Shown piece after piece: positions 29,540-39,640 of a stretch of DNA of 64,000 nucleotides. The notes under the pieces are model-generated. The model searched no databases. It saw only the letters and a program-made list of their open reading frames with translations, and was not told the origin of the DNA. The stretch is taken from contig NZ_JAEMQH010000001.1 in NCBI RefSeq assembly GCF_016820575.1, positions 558,001 to 622,000 on the forward strand, read 5' to 3'. Made by a program: the position numbers and the translations under genes. Position 1 is the stretch's first letter; each line of letters starts with the position of its first letter. This DNA comes from Marinobacter sediminum. Its GTDB lineage: Bacteria; Pseudomonadota; Gammaproteobacteria; Pseudomonadales; Oleiphilaceae.

Positions 29540-29830
29540 ATGCACATGAATACCGGCGAACTGAAAAGCCACAAACACGATCCCATCTCCCTGCTGGAAA
29601 TCGTCTCCATGGAAGGCCGTTATTACATGGCCCGCTTTTATCTGGATGGCGTAGGTTATGTCCTGACCGATACCCACGACCACGTCGTTATGTTTACCGG
29701 CGCCTGTGCCGTGCGGGACTTCTTCCACGATTACCAGGTGGCGAAGACCGAAGTGATTCCGCCTACCGGCACCGACGAGATGATTGGCATGCCCGTAACC
29801 AGCTCTGAAACCATGCGGGTTCCACTCTGA
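29540..29830 (+). CDS. Small conserved protein (DUF6482-like)
   Basis: A 96-residue soluble protein without signal peptide. The central part (LLEIVSMEGRYYMARFYLDGVGYVLTD) is a beta-meander like that in small DUF6482 proteins of Pseudomonas and relatives; the function is unknown. Two in-frame ATGs lie six bases apart, with GAGG ten bases before the first. Isolated from its neighbours, with recC starting about 190 bases downstream. Confidence 0.6.
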   Translation: MHMNTGELKSHKHDPISLLEIVSMEGRYYMARFYLDGVGYVLTDTHDHVVMFTGACAVRDFFHDYQVAKTEVIPPTGTDEMIGMPVTSSETMRVPL

Positions 29831-30024
29831 ATCCGGGCTGACCGAACCCGTCGACGACAGCGCCGGCAAAACGCCGGTGTTCGCTCGCTCCCAGTTTTTC
29901 TCATCACGTTTATCTGCCAGGCCATTCCTCTTATTGCGGTCTGATTCTGTGACCACATGCGGTAACCTGTACCCTCAGGATTGAAACCCGCATTCGTACC
30001 GGATCTCCTAATAAAAGGACCCCC

Positions 30025-33000
30025 ATGGCCGACCATTCCGCCATCGAACCCGGCTTCCATGCCATCCACGCCAATCACCTGGAAGACCTGCGCCGAGCCG
30101 TGGTGTTCGTGTGCCAGCAGACACCGCTGCCGCCCCTGGAGAGCGAGACCTTTCTGGTGCAGAGCAACGGCATTGCCCAGTGGCTGAAACTGGCGTTGGC
30201 GGAGCAGCGGTCGGACGAGGGTGGCGGCCTGGGCATCGCCGCCGGTATGGATTTCCTGTTCCCGGCACGCTTCATCTGGCAGGCCTATCGGGCGGTGTTG
30301 CCCGCCGGAGATGTGCCGGAACAGTCGCCGTTCGACAAGCACCGGCTGGTGTGGCGGCTGTATCGGCTGCTGCCGGAACTGGTCGGGCAGGACGAAGTCT
30401 TCACGCCCCTGGCTCGCTTTCTCGACGGCAGCGATCCAGAACTTCGAACCTTCCAGCTGGCCGAAAAAGTGGCCGATCTGTTCGACCAGTATCAGGTCTT
30501 CCGGGCCGATTGGCTCAGTGCCTGGGAGCAGGGCCGGGATGTGGTGATCACCGCCCGCAATGACGAAAAAATCCTGGACCCGGAGCGACGCTGGCAACCC
30601 GTACTGTGGCGGCGCCTGGTTGAAGACGTCGGTGTCGAGGCGCGCACCAGTCGTTCGCAGATCCACACCCGGTTCATGGAAGTGGGCCAGACCGTGACCG
30701 CGCCGGCGCACCCGAAACGTCTCCCCCGGCGAATCGTGGTGTTCGGGGTATCGTCGCTGCCCCGACAGGCGCTAGAGGCGCTGTACGTGCTCAGTCGCTT
30801 CAGCCAGGTGGTGCTGTGTGTGCACAACCCCTGTCAGTTCTACTGGGCCGACATCATCAGTGACCGGGAACTGCTGAAGGCGGAACGCAAGCGCGGCAGT
30901 GTCCATCCCACGCTGTCCCAGATCGACGATCCGGACCAGCTGCACCAGCACGCCAATCCGCTGCTGGCGGCTTGGGGTAAGCAGGGCCGGGATTACATTC
31001 GGCTGCTGGATGAATTCGATAACCCGGACGAGTACCGGAGCCGGTTCCAGACCCCGGACCAGAAGATCGACATCTTTTCCGAACACGGCCAGCCCGATGC
31101 CCCGCGTCTGCTGCACCAGCTCCAGAACGACATCTACAACCTGACCCCGCTGCGGGATATCCGGGACGAGTATCGCCAGATAACCCCGGCGCAGGATCAG
31201 TCCCTGGTGTTTCACGATGCCCACAGTCCCCAGCGGGAAGTGGAAATCCTGCACGACCAGTTGCTGGCAGCATTCAACGCCGACCCGACCCTGAGGCCCC
31301 GGGACGTTATTGTCATGGTTCCCGACATCAACGTGTACGCCCCGCACATACAGGCGGTGTTTGGCCGTGACCCGTCCGACCGCAACCGCCACATCCCGTA
31401 CACCATCTCGGATCAGGGCCAACGCCACCACGAACCGGTGCTGATTGCGCTGGAAACCCTGATGTCGCTGCCGCGCAGTCGGTTCGCCATGAGTGAGATC
31501 ATCAGTCTGTTAGAGGTGCCCGGCATCCGTGACCGCTTCGATATCAGCGAGGACGAGATCCCGCTGGCCCGGCAGTGGGTGGAAGGTGCCAACATCCGCT
31601 GGGGCCTGCACGGCCGGCACCGGGAAAGCCTGGAACTGCCGGCACACCTGGACCGCAACACCTGGCAAAAAGGCCTTCAGGCCATGCTGCTGGGCTACGG
31701 CATGGGCGATGACGAGCCCTGGGGCGGGGTTGAACCCTACGGCGAAATCGGTGGCCTGCAAGCCAGTCTGGCCGGCCGGCTGAACGACTTTGTCCACCAA
31801 CTGGAACTGCTCTGGCAGGAACTGCAGGAAGCCCGCACCCCCAGCGGCTGGGAAACCCTGTTCTCGGCCATGCTCGAGCGCTTCTTTGATCAGCTTGAAG
31901 GCAGCGACCTGCTGTTGCTGAACCGGTTTCAACGTCAGCTTGAGCAGTGGCTGGACAATGCCCTGGCCGCCGGCCTGCAGGACCAGCCGCTGCCACTGAC
32001 CATCGTCAAGGACGTGCTGCTGGACGGTCTGGACGAAGGCGGCCTGAATCAGCGCTTTCTCGCCGGCAAGGTCAACTTCGCCACCCTGATGCCGATGCGG
32101 GCGATTCCGTTTCGCCGGGTCTGCCTGCTGGGCATGAACGACGGCGACTACCCGCGGTCACGGCCCCCGGTGGATTTCGATCTGATGGCCGAGGACTATC
32201 GCCCTGGCGACCGCTCACGCCGGGAAGACGACCGTTACCTGTTCCTGGAGGCGCTGCTGTCGGCCCGGGAACAGCTGTACATCAGCTGGGTCGGGCGCAG
32301 CATCCGGGATGACTCCGAGCGGCCGCCGTCGGTTCTGGTAGGGCAGTTACGGGATCATCTCGACAGCCTCTGGCGCTGGTGCGGTGACGGCGATATACCA
32401 GTGGCCCAAGGGCTCACCACCGAGCACCCGCTGCAACCGTTCAGCCGGGACTATTTCCCTCGGGCCAACGGGCTTTCCAGTGCTGAGGACAGCGCCGCCA
32501 AGCCGATCACCGAGGTGCTGCGCGCCGGTACCCTGTTTACCTATGAGCGGGAATGGCGCGCCGCCCACGGCGGCGCATTGCCAGGCGCCGAGCAGGCACC
32601 GCTGCCGTACCAGGAACCCGAGGAGCCGATTACCCTGAGCGACCTTGCCCAGTTCCTGAAAAAGCCCATCGATACCTTTTACCAACGTCGGCTGCAGGTT
32701 CGCTTTGACGCCGTTGATGACGACGATACCGACAACGAGAATTTCGACCTGACCGGGCTGGACCGTTGGCGTCTGGACAACGAGCTGATCCAGAACAGTG
32801 TCCTGAAAGCCGGCTCGGAACCGGAGCTGCACGACCGATTGGAGCTCACCCTGGACCGGATGGCCCGGCGCGGCGATCTGGGCATGGGCGTGACCGAGCA
32901 CCGGCTGCGCACCGAACTGGCGGGGCGATTACCGGACCTGTTCGAGCGCTACCGCAGTGCCTTGAGCAGCTGGCCGGAAGCCCTGGCTGAACCCATCACC

Positions 33001-33612
33001 CTGGACTACCGCTACAGCGACCCCACTGGCGCGGTCGAACTGGTGGACCTGATCGACGGCCTACGCTCCGGTCCGGACGGCCAGCTGTGCCGGCTGGTCA
33101 TTGCCCGCTCCAGCCTGCTGGCCGGCTCCGGCGCCGGCCGACGGGTGCGCTACGCCAACCTGATGGCCGACTGGCTCATCCACCTGGCGGGCCAGCTGAC
33201 TGACCGACCCTTCGAAACTCTGATTCTGGCCAAGGAAGAGGGCCGGAAATTCCGTTTCCCACCGATGCCGCCAGAGCAGGCACGGGCTCAGCTGAACGCC
33301 ATTCTGGCCGGCTGGATGCAGGCCATTACTCGGGCGCTGCCGCTGCATTGCGACGCCGGCTTCGCCTGGATCGCCAGCTACTATCAAAGCAAGAAATACC
33401 TGGGCGATCACGACCGCGCCATCGCCGAAGCCGAACAGGCCTACCAGATCGCCCTGGAGCGGGACACCGGCTACCTGCGTGGTGCCTTCGACAGCCCGGA
33501 GGCACTGCTGGCGAGCGGCGAATTTGAGGCCCTGCTGCATGCACTCTATGTTCCGCTCTGGGAAGCCGAGCAGGGCAAATCCGCAGCCGGCACAGTGGGA
33601 GCAGAGGCATGA
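30025..33612 (+). CDS. recC: Exodeoxyribonuclease V subunit gamma
   Basis: A 1195-residue RecC, the scaffold and Chi-recognising subunit of RecBCD. It begins GFHAIHANHLEDL and has the conserved FLVQSNGIAQWLKLALAE (about 47-64) seen in RecC. The helicase-like domains lack working ATPase motifs, and the C-terminal third is a dead nuclease-like fold. AAGGA precedes the ATG. It is the first gene of recC-recB-recD, with recB starting inside its last codons (ATGA). Confidence 0.95.
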   Translation: MADHSAIEPGFHAIHANHLEDLRRAVVFVCQQTPLPPLESETFLVQSNGIAQWLKLALAEQRSDEGGGLGIAAGMDFLFPARFIWQAYRAVLPAGDVPEQSPFDKHRLVWRLYRLLPELVGQDEVFTPLARFLDGSDPELRTFQLAEKVADLFDQYQVFRADWLSAWEQGRDVVITARNDEKILDPERRWQPVLWRRLVEDVGVEARTSRSQIHTRFMEVGQTVTAPAHPKRLPRRIVVFGVSSLPRQALEALYVLSRFSQVVLCVHNPCQFYWADIISDRELLKAERKRGSVHPTLSQIDDPDQLHQHANPLLAAWGKQGRDYIRLLDEFDNPDEYRSRFQTPDQKIDIFSEHGQPDAPRLLHQLQNDIYNLTPLRDIRDEYRQITPAQDQSLVFHDAHSPQREVEILHDQLLAAFNADPTLRPRDVIVMVPDINVYAPHIQAVFGRDPSDRNRHIPYTISDQGQRHHEPVLIALETLMSLPRSRFAMSEIISLLEVPGIRDRFDISEDEIPLARQWVEGANIRWGLHGRHRESLELPAHLDRNTWQKGLQAMLLGYGMGDDEPWGGVEPYGEIGGLQASLAGRLNDFVHQLELLWQELQEARTPSGWETLFSAMLERFFDQLEGSDLLLLNRFQRQLEQWLDNALAAGLQDQPLPLTIVKDVLLDGLDEGGLNQRFLAGKVNFATLMPMRAIPFRRVCLLGMNDGDYPRSRPPVDFDLMAEDYRPGDRSRREDDRYLFLEALLSAREQLYISWVGRSIRDDSERPPSVLVGQLRDHLDSLWRWCGDGDIPVAQGLTTEHPLQPFSRDYFPRANGLSSAEDSAAKPITEVLRAGTLFTYEREWRAAHGGALPGAEQAPLPYQEPEEPITLSDLAQFLKKPIDTFYQRRLQVRFDAVDDDDTDNENFDLTGLDRWRLDNELIQNSVLKAGSEPELHDRLELTLDRMARRGDLGMGVTEHRLRTELAGRLPDLFERYRSALSSWPEALAEPITLDYRYSDPTGAVELVDLIDGLRSGPDGQLCRLVIARSSLLAGSGAGRRVRYANLMADWLIHLAGQLTDRPFETLILAKEEGRKFRFPPMPPEQARAQLNAILAGWMQAITRALPLHCDAGFAWIASYYQSKKYLGDHDRAIAEAEQAYQIALERDTGYLRGAFDSPEALLASGEFEALLHALYVPLWEAEQGKSAAGTVGAEA

Positions 33613-36600
33613 GCACCGACACCATGACCCGCAATCCGAACCTGGATCCGTTAACCCTGCCACTGCACGGCAGCACCCTGATTGAGGCCAGCGCCGGTAC
33701 CGGCAAGACCTTCACCATTGCCATTCTGTACGTGCGTCTGGTGCTGGGGCACCAGCAACCGGCGGACAGTCCGCTGGCCCAGGGCATGTTGCCGCCCAAT
33801 CTGCTGGTGGTGACCTTTACCGACGCCGCCACCAAGGAACTCCGGGACCGCATCCGCACCCGCCTGACCCAGGCCGCCGAGGTGTTTTCCGACACCGCCG
33901 ATGCGGCCACGGCGTCGCCGGAAACCGCGCTGATTTTCCAGCTCCGGGACCAGAGCTATCCGGATCCGTCGTCCTGGCCGGACTGCCGCAAGAAACTGTT
34001 GCTGGCCGCGGAGTGGATGGACGAGGCCGCGGTGTCCACCATTCACGGCTGGTGCAATCGCATGCTCAGTGAGCACGCCTTCGACAGTGGCAGCCTGTTC
34101 AAGCTGACCCTGGAAACCGACCAGAGCGACCTGCTGGACGAGGTGGTCCGGGATTACTGGCGCACCTTCATTTACCCGTTGCCGCCGACGCTGATGGACG
34201 ATGTGCTCGGCCATTGGAAAACCCCGGGCGAGCTGCGCCTGGCAGTTCGCAACCTGCTGACCGAGGCCGAGCAGCTGGCCCCTTGCGAGGGCGACGTGAA
34301 AGCCGTCATCGAAGCGGTCCAGCGCCAGCGCCAGGATAGGGCCCAGCAGCTGAAAGACTATCCGTGGGCCAGCTGGAAAGACGAGGTTCTGGAGCTGCTG
34401 GATGAACTGCAGAAGGCCAAGCGTCTGCACGGCGGCAGCAAGAAAGCGATGGTTGCGGCCTGGGATACCCTGCTGGACTGGCAGGCCTCCGACACGCTGG
34501 TGCCGAACGGCCTCGACAAGGCCGGGTTCCAGAACCAGACCCCGACCGTGCTGCCAACCAAGCTCAAGGGCGACGAGCCCGCCCCCGACCACGCCGCCTT
34601 CACCGCCATCGAGGAACTGATGGCCTTCAGCCAGAACCTGCCGAGCGCCAAATCTGACCTACTTCGGCACGCCACCCGGTGGATCGCCAAGCGGCTGGAA
34701 GCCGAGAAACAGAAACGCTCGGAAATGGGCTTCGACGACCTGCTCACCCGCCTGGACGACGCCTTGCACGGCCCCCGGGGTGACCAGCTGGCGGCCACCA
34801 TCCGCCGGCAGTTCCCGGTCGCGCTGATCGACGAATTCCAGGACACCGACCCGGTCCAGTACCGCATTTTCGATCGGGTGTACCGGGTCGCGGACAACGA
34901 CCCCAACACCTGCCTGTTGATGATCGGAGACCCCAAGCAGGCGATTTACGGCTTCCGCGGTGCCGACATCTACACCTACCTGCAGGCACGCCAGGGCGCC
35001 CGCGAACGCACCTACACCCTGGGTCGGAACTTCCGTTCCGCCAGGCCCATGGTGCAGGCGGTCAACCGGGTGTTCGAGCACGCCGACCGGACCAGCCGTG
35101 ACGGCGCCTTTCTGTTTGGCCCCGGGGATCGCTCGCCACTGCCATTCCAGGGCGTGGATGCCAACGGCACCAAACGCCTGTGGTCAGTCGACGGCGACGT
35201 CCAGCCCAGCCTGACACTGTGGGCCCTTCAGAGCGGCGCCGAGGACAAGGCCGGCAACCCGAAAGGCCTGGCCAAGGGCGCGGCAACCGCGGATCTGGCC
35301 GAGGCCTGCGGCAGCGAAATTGCCCGCCTGCTGACTCTGGGCCAGCAGGGCCGGGCCGGCTTTGCCCGCACCGACGATGTCTCCGACCTGCAAGCCGTCC
35401 GCCCCGGCGACATTGCCATCCTGGTGAACAACCGGACCGAGGCCGGCGCGGTTCGCGCGGCCCTGGCCGAACGGCGCATCAAGAGCGTGTACCTGTCGGA
35501 CCGGGATTCGGTGCTGACCTCGCCAACGGCCGCGGAAGTGCTGTGCTGGCTGCGCGCGGTGGCGGAGCCGCGACAGCTGAGCCTCACCCGGGCGGCGCTG
35601 GCAACCCCGACCCTGGCGCAAACCTGGCAGGACCTGAATCGGTTACTGACCGATGAGCTCGCCCTTGAGCGTGAAATTGAGCGCTTCATGGGCTACCAGC
35701 AGCAGTGGCAGAACCAGGGTGTGCTGCCGATGCTGCGCAGCCTGCTGATGGACTTCGAGGTGCCCGCGCGCTTGCTGCCACGGCCGGACGGTGAACGCCG
35801 CCTGACCGACATCCTGCACATCGCCGAGCTGCTGCAGCAGGACAGCCTGCAACTGGATGGCGAGCACGCCCTGGTGCACCACTTTACCCAGATCCTGCGG
35901 GCCGCCGACGAAGAGGACGAGCATCGCACCCTGCGCCTGGAAAGCGACGCCGGCCTGGTGCAGGTGATCACCGTGCACAAATCCAAGGGCCTGGAATACC
36001 CACTGGTGTTCCTGCCCTTCGGCACCTCGTTCCGGGCCCAGAAAGAGTCCCAGGCCTGGGTCCGTTACCACGACGACCAGGGCAAACTGGTGACCGTGTT
36101 CGATCCCGGCCCGGACGACATTGCCCGGGCCGACCGGGAACGCCTGGGCGAAGACATCCGCAAACTCTACGTGGCGCTGACCCGGGCCCGATTTGCCACC
36201 TGGGTTGGGGTCGCCGAAATCGACCAATGGTCCCAGAGCGGACTGGGTTATCTGGTGACCGGACAGAGTGGGGCGCAACCGCCTGAGCCGGGCGGCGACC
36301 AGGCAACCCTGACTGGACGGCCGGCGCCTTTGACCGGATGGCTGACGGCCGTGGCCGATGGCGAACCGGCCATCCAGGTCACGCCTCTGCCCGAGCCCTC
36401 CGATTCCGGCTATCAACAGCCAGCCCCGGATACTCTTGGACCGGCGCTGGTTTCGGAGCGCGAGGCCCGGGAGGACTGGTGGATTGCCAGTTACTCGGCG
36501 ATTGAATACAGCGGGCTCAGCGGCACCGGCGTGGTGTTCCGGGGTGAGGTGGAAGACGCCGAGACCCAGAACCTGCTCGAAGAAAGCGCCCAGGACGTCG

Positions 36601-37397
36601 GCCCCGAATCCCTTACCGGTGCCCCGGAGCCAGCGCTACCGGACGACCACCATGGCTTCCCCAAGGGCGCCGGACCCGGCACCTTCCTGCACGATGTCCT
36701 GGAGTGGTGCTGCCAGCAGGGCTTTCGGACCATCGCCGATAACCCGACGCTGTTGCGGGACTATTTGAGCCGACGCTGCAGTACCCGGGGCTGGAGCGAC
36801 TGGGCGGGGGCGCTTGAGCACTGGGTGCTGGGGCTGATCCAGCAGCCGCTGGTGCTGCAGCGTGGTCGGCCCGAGCAGGTCAGCCTGGCCGAGCTAGGCC
36901 AGCTGCGACCGGAACTGGAATTCTGGTTTGAGAGCCGCAACGTCAGCATCGGCCGCCTGGACCAGCTGGTGCAAGCCCACACCCTGAACGGCGCAGACCG
37001 GCCCAGAGCCGAGGCCGGGCGCTTCAACGGCATGCTCAAGGGCTTTATCGATCTGGTGTTCGAACACAACGGGCAGTACTACGTGCTGGACTACAAATCC
37101 AACGCCCTGGGCGACACCGACAGTGCCTACACCGACCAGGCCATGGGCGAGGCGATCCTGGACAAACGCTACGACCTGCAATACGTGCTCTATCTGCTGG
37201 CGCTGCATCGCCTGTTGAGTGCCCGGTTGCCGGGTTATGACTACGACCAACACGTCGGCGGCGCAGTCTACCTGTTCCTGCGCGGCTACCGGGCCAGTAC
37301 CGCCGGGGCCTTTACCGACAAACCGCCAAGGGCGCTGATCGAACAGCTCGATGCCCTGTTCGATGGTGAAACCGCGGCCGGGGAGGCTATGGCATGA
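33609..37397 (+). CDS. recB: Exodeoxyribonuclease V subunit beta
   Basis: A 1262-residue RecB, the 3'-5' helicase and only nuclease of RecBCD, for double-strand break repair. The Walker A is EASAGTGKTFTIA (about 28-40), DEFQDTDP is motif II near 412, and HKSKGLEYPLVFLP is motif V near 793. The C-terminal nuclease domain has the acidic cluster GFIDLVF and DYKSN near 1143-1163. Overlaps of four bases with recC and recD show tight coupling of the three subunits. Confidence 0.97.
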   Translation: MSTDTMTRNPNLDPLTLPLHGSTLIEASAGTGKTFTIAILYVRLVLGHQQPADSPLAQGMLPPNLLVVTFTDAATKELRDRIRTRLTQAAEVFSDTADAATASPETALIFQLRDQSYPDPSSWPDCRKKLLLAAEWMDEAAVSTIHGWCNRMLSEHAFDSGSLFKLTLETDQSDLLDEVVRDYWRTFIYPLPPTLMDDVLGHWKTPGELRLAVRNLLTEAEQLAPCEGDVKAVIEAVQRQRQDRAQQLKDYPWASWKDEVLELLDELQKAKRLHGGSKKAMVAAWDTLLDWQASDTLVPNGLDKAGFQNQTPTVLPTKLKGDEPAPDHAAFTAIEELMAFSQNLPSAKSDLLRHATRWIAKRLEAEKQKRSEMGFDDLLTRLDDALHGPRGDQLAATIRRQFPVALIDEFQDTDPVQYRIFDRVYRVADNDPNTCLLMIGDPKQAIYGFRGADIYTYLQARQGARERTYTLGRNFRSARPMVQAVNRVFEHADRTSRDGAFLFGPGDRSPLPFQGVDANGTKRLWSVDGDVQPSLTLWALQSGAEDKAGNPKGLAKGAATADLAEACGSEIARLLTLGQQGRAGFARTDDVSDLQAVRPGDIAILVNNRTEAGAVRAALAERRIKSVYLSDRDSVLTSPTAAEVLCWLRAVAEPRQLSLTRAALATPTLAQTWQDLNRLLTDELALEREIERFMGYQQQWQNQGVLPMLRSLLMDFEVPARLLPRPDGERRLTDILHIAELLQQDSLQLDGEHALVHHFTQILRAADEEDEHRTLRLESDAGLVQVITVHKSKGLEYPLVFLPFGTSFRAQKESQAWVRYHDDQGKLVTVFDPGPDDIARADRERLGEDIRKLYVALTRARFATWVGVAEIDQWSQSGLGYLVTGQSGAQPPEPGGDQATLTGRPAPLTGWLTAVADGEPAIQVTPLPEPSDSGYQQPAPDTLGPALVSEREAREDWWIASYSAIEYSGLSGTGVVFRGEVEDAETQNLLEESAQDVGPESLTGAPEPALPDDHHGFPKGAGPGTFLHDVLEWCCQQGFRTIADNPTLLRDYLSRRCSTRGWSDWAGALEHWVLGLIQQPLVLQRGRPEQVSLAELGQLRPELEFWFESRNVSIGRLDQLVQAHTLNGADRPRAEAGRFNGMLKGFIDLVFEHNGQYYVLDYKSNALGDTDSAYTDQAMGEAILDKRYDLQYVLYLLALHRLLSARLPGYDYDQHVGGAVYLFLRGYRASTAGAFTDKPPRALIEQLDALFDGETAAGEAMA

Positions 37398-39640
37398 GCA
37401 AGACCCGTCATTCCGATCAACAGTTCGCCCTCGATCTCGGCAGCGAAATCGACACGGGCATCCCGGATCCAGCGCCCGCGCCGGCGATCGATCGCCAACA
37501 GCTGTTTGCCTGTCTGGACACCATGGATGCGCTGCTCGCGCAGTGGCAAGAGCAGGATTGGCTGCGGCCCCTCGACGTCGGCTTTGCCCGACTGATCCGC
37601 AGTCTCAGCGAAGAGCAGGGCGAAGCCCCTGAACCCTTGTTGCTGTTGCTGGCCGCTTTGACCTCGCACCAGGTCGGCCGGGGTCATGTCTGTATCGATC
37701 TGAGCCAGTTGCTGCAGGACGCCGAGGCGACCCTGGCACTGCCACCGGAGGACAACATTCCCTTTGTGCCGGCAGCCGATACGGAGACTGCCCTGTCGCC
37801 CCGGGACATTCTGGCCAGGCTCAAGCTGGCTGACTGCCTGTCCACTATTCACAATAGCTGCGCGGTAAGTGATGGTTCACTGACTACACCGCTGGTGGTG
37901 AACGACAGTCGCCTGTACCTGCGCCGGTTCTGGCGCTACGAGCAACGGATAGCCGAAGGTATCCACGGCCGTCTGGCGTTGCCATCGCCCCTGGCCGATA
38001 CCGCCAGTACCGCCTCAACCACCCTGAGCCAGGCCCTGGGGATCCTGTTTGGCCACCAGAGCGAGGTCGATTACCAGCAGCTGGCCTGTGCCTTGGCCGC
38101 CCGGAACCGGTTTGCGGTGATTACCGGCGGCCCCGGAACCGGCAAGACCACCACTGTGGTCAAGCTGTTGGCGGCATTGCAGGCGGTGGCCGGAACCACC
38201 TCAGACCGGGCCGACGGCCGCAAGTACCGAATCCGCCTGGCAGCCCCCACCGGCAAGGCCGCAGCACGGCTGAACGAATCTATCGGCGGCGCGGCCAGCG
38301 AACTGCCGCTGGGACAGTTACCCGGTCAGGTCAGTCTGGATGACATCCCCACCCGGGTCACCACCCTGCACCGGCTGCTGGGTAGCCGGCCCGACACCCG
38401 CCAGTTCCGGCATAACCGGGACAACCCGCTGCTGGTGGATATCCTGGTGATCGACGAAGCCTCCATGGTTGATGTGGATCTGATGGCCTCGGTATTCGAG
38501 GCGCTACCGGCCTCGGCGCAACTGATTCTGCTGGGCGACAAGGATCAGTTGGCGTCGGTGGATGCCGGTGCGGTGCTGGGGGAGCTGTGCCAGCGCGCGG
38601 CCGCCGCTCACTACACCCCGGCCACCGCCGACTGGCTGACCGCCATCACCGGCCACACCTTGCCCGGCGAGCTGCAGGACCCGGACGGCCAGCAGCCGGA
38701 CCAGGCCGTGGCCATGCTGCGCAAGAGTTTCCGGTTCGACGAGTACAGCGGCATTGGCCAACTGGCCGAGGCGGTCAACACCAACCGGCTGGATGCGAGC
38801 ACCCTGGCCGCCTGTCGTGATGGCGGCTTCAACGATGTGATCTGGCTGAACGGCGGCTGGCGCCGCCCGGATCGCGACAGCACCCTGGCGCTGGTGGCCA
38901 ACCACGCCATCAGCGGCAGCCCGGAGGCCTTCCGGAATCGGGGCGAGGGCCGGCCCGGCAAGGACAGCTTGCTAACGCCGCCCGTGGGCTACCGGCACTA
39001 TCTGACACGGCTTAATGACGCCCAATTAAACGCAGACAGCAGCCGCGAGCAGTGGGATCAGCTGGCGCGGTCTTTACTCGAGGCATTCGCGGATTTTCAG
39101 ATCCTGTGCGCCCTACGCAAAGGCCCCTGGGGTGTGGAAGGCATCAACGAACTGGTAACCCAACAGTTGCTGGCGCACCGGCTCATTGATGCCGGAAAAA
39201 CCTGGTACAGCGGCCGTCCGGTGCTGGTCACCGGCAACGATTACAATCTCGGCCTGATGAACGGGGATATCGGGATCACCGTGGAGGTGCCCTGGGACCG
39301 GGATCATCAGGGCCACCCCAAGACCACACCCCGGGTGGCTTTCCCGGCGTCTGACGGCACCGACACCATTCGCTGGATTTCGCCGAGTCGGCTGCAGCAG
39401 GTAGAAACCGTATACGCCATGACGGTACACAAATCCCAGGGCTCGGAATTCAACCACACCTGCCTGGTGTTGCCAGACCGGCTCAGCCCGGTGATGACCC
39501 GGGAGCTGATCTACACCGGGATTACCCGGGCCCGCAACTGGTTCAGCCTGATCACCGGCGATGCCGGGGTATTACAGGACAGCGTGCAGCAACAGGTGGT
39601 CCGGGCCTCCGGTCTGGCCCAGCGGCTCAGTCTGCGCTAG
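37394..39640 (+). CDS. recD: Exodeoxyribonuclease V subunit alpha
   Basis: A 748-residue RecD, the fast 5'-3' helicase of RecBCD. The Walker A is TGGPGTGKTTTVVKL near 246-260, motif II is VIDEASMVD near 352, and the final motif VHKSQGSEFNHTCLVLP lies near 676. Longer than the ~608-residue E. coli protein, with extra sequence within the helicase region (about 410-520). Its final 14 bases overlap, tail to tail, the end of the ABC transporter gene on the minus strand. Confidence 0.95.
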   Translation: MSKTRHSDQQFALDLGSEIDTGIPDPAPAPAIDRQQLFACLDTMDALLAQWQEQDWLRPLDVGFARLIRSLSEEQGEAPEPLLLLLAALTSHQVGRGHVCIDLSQLLQDAEATLALPPEDNIPFVPAADTETALSPRDILARLKLADCLSTIHNSCAVSDGSLTTPLVVNDSRLYLRRFWRYEQRIAEGIHGRLALPSPLADTASTASTTLSQALGILFGHQSEVDYQQLACALAARNRFAVITGGPGTGKTTTVVKLLAALQAVAGTTSDRADGRKYRIRLAAPTGKAAARLNESIGGAASELPLGQLPGQVSLDDIPTRVTTLHRLLGSRPDTRQFRHNRDNPLLVDILVIDEASMVDVDLMASVFEALPASAQLILLGDKDQLASVDAGAVLGELCQRAAAAHYTPATADWLTAITGHTLPGELQDPDGQQPDQAVAMLRKSFRFDEYSGIGQLAEAVNTNRLDASTLAACRDGGFNDVIWLNGGWRRPDRDSTLALVANHAISGSPEAFRNRGEGRPGKDSLLTPPVGYRHYLTRLNDAQLNADSSREQWDQLARSLLEAFADFQILCALRKGPWGVEGINELVTQQLLAHRLIDAGKTWYSGRPVLVTGNDYNLGLMNGDIGITVEVPWDRDHQGHPKTTPRVAFPASDGTDTIRWISPSRLQQVETVYAMTVHKSQGSEFNHTCLVLPDRLSPVMTRELIYTGITRARNWFSLITGDAGVLQDSVQQQVVRASGLAQRLSLR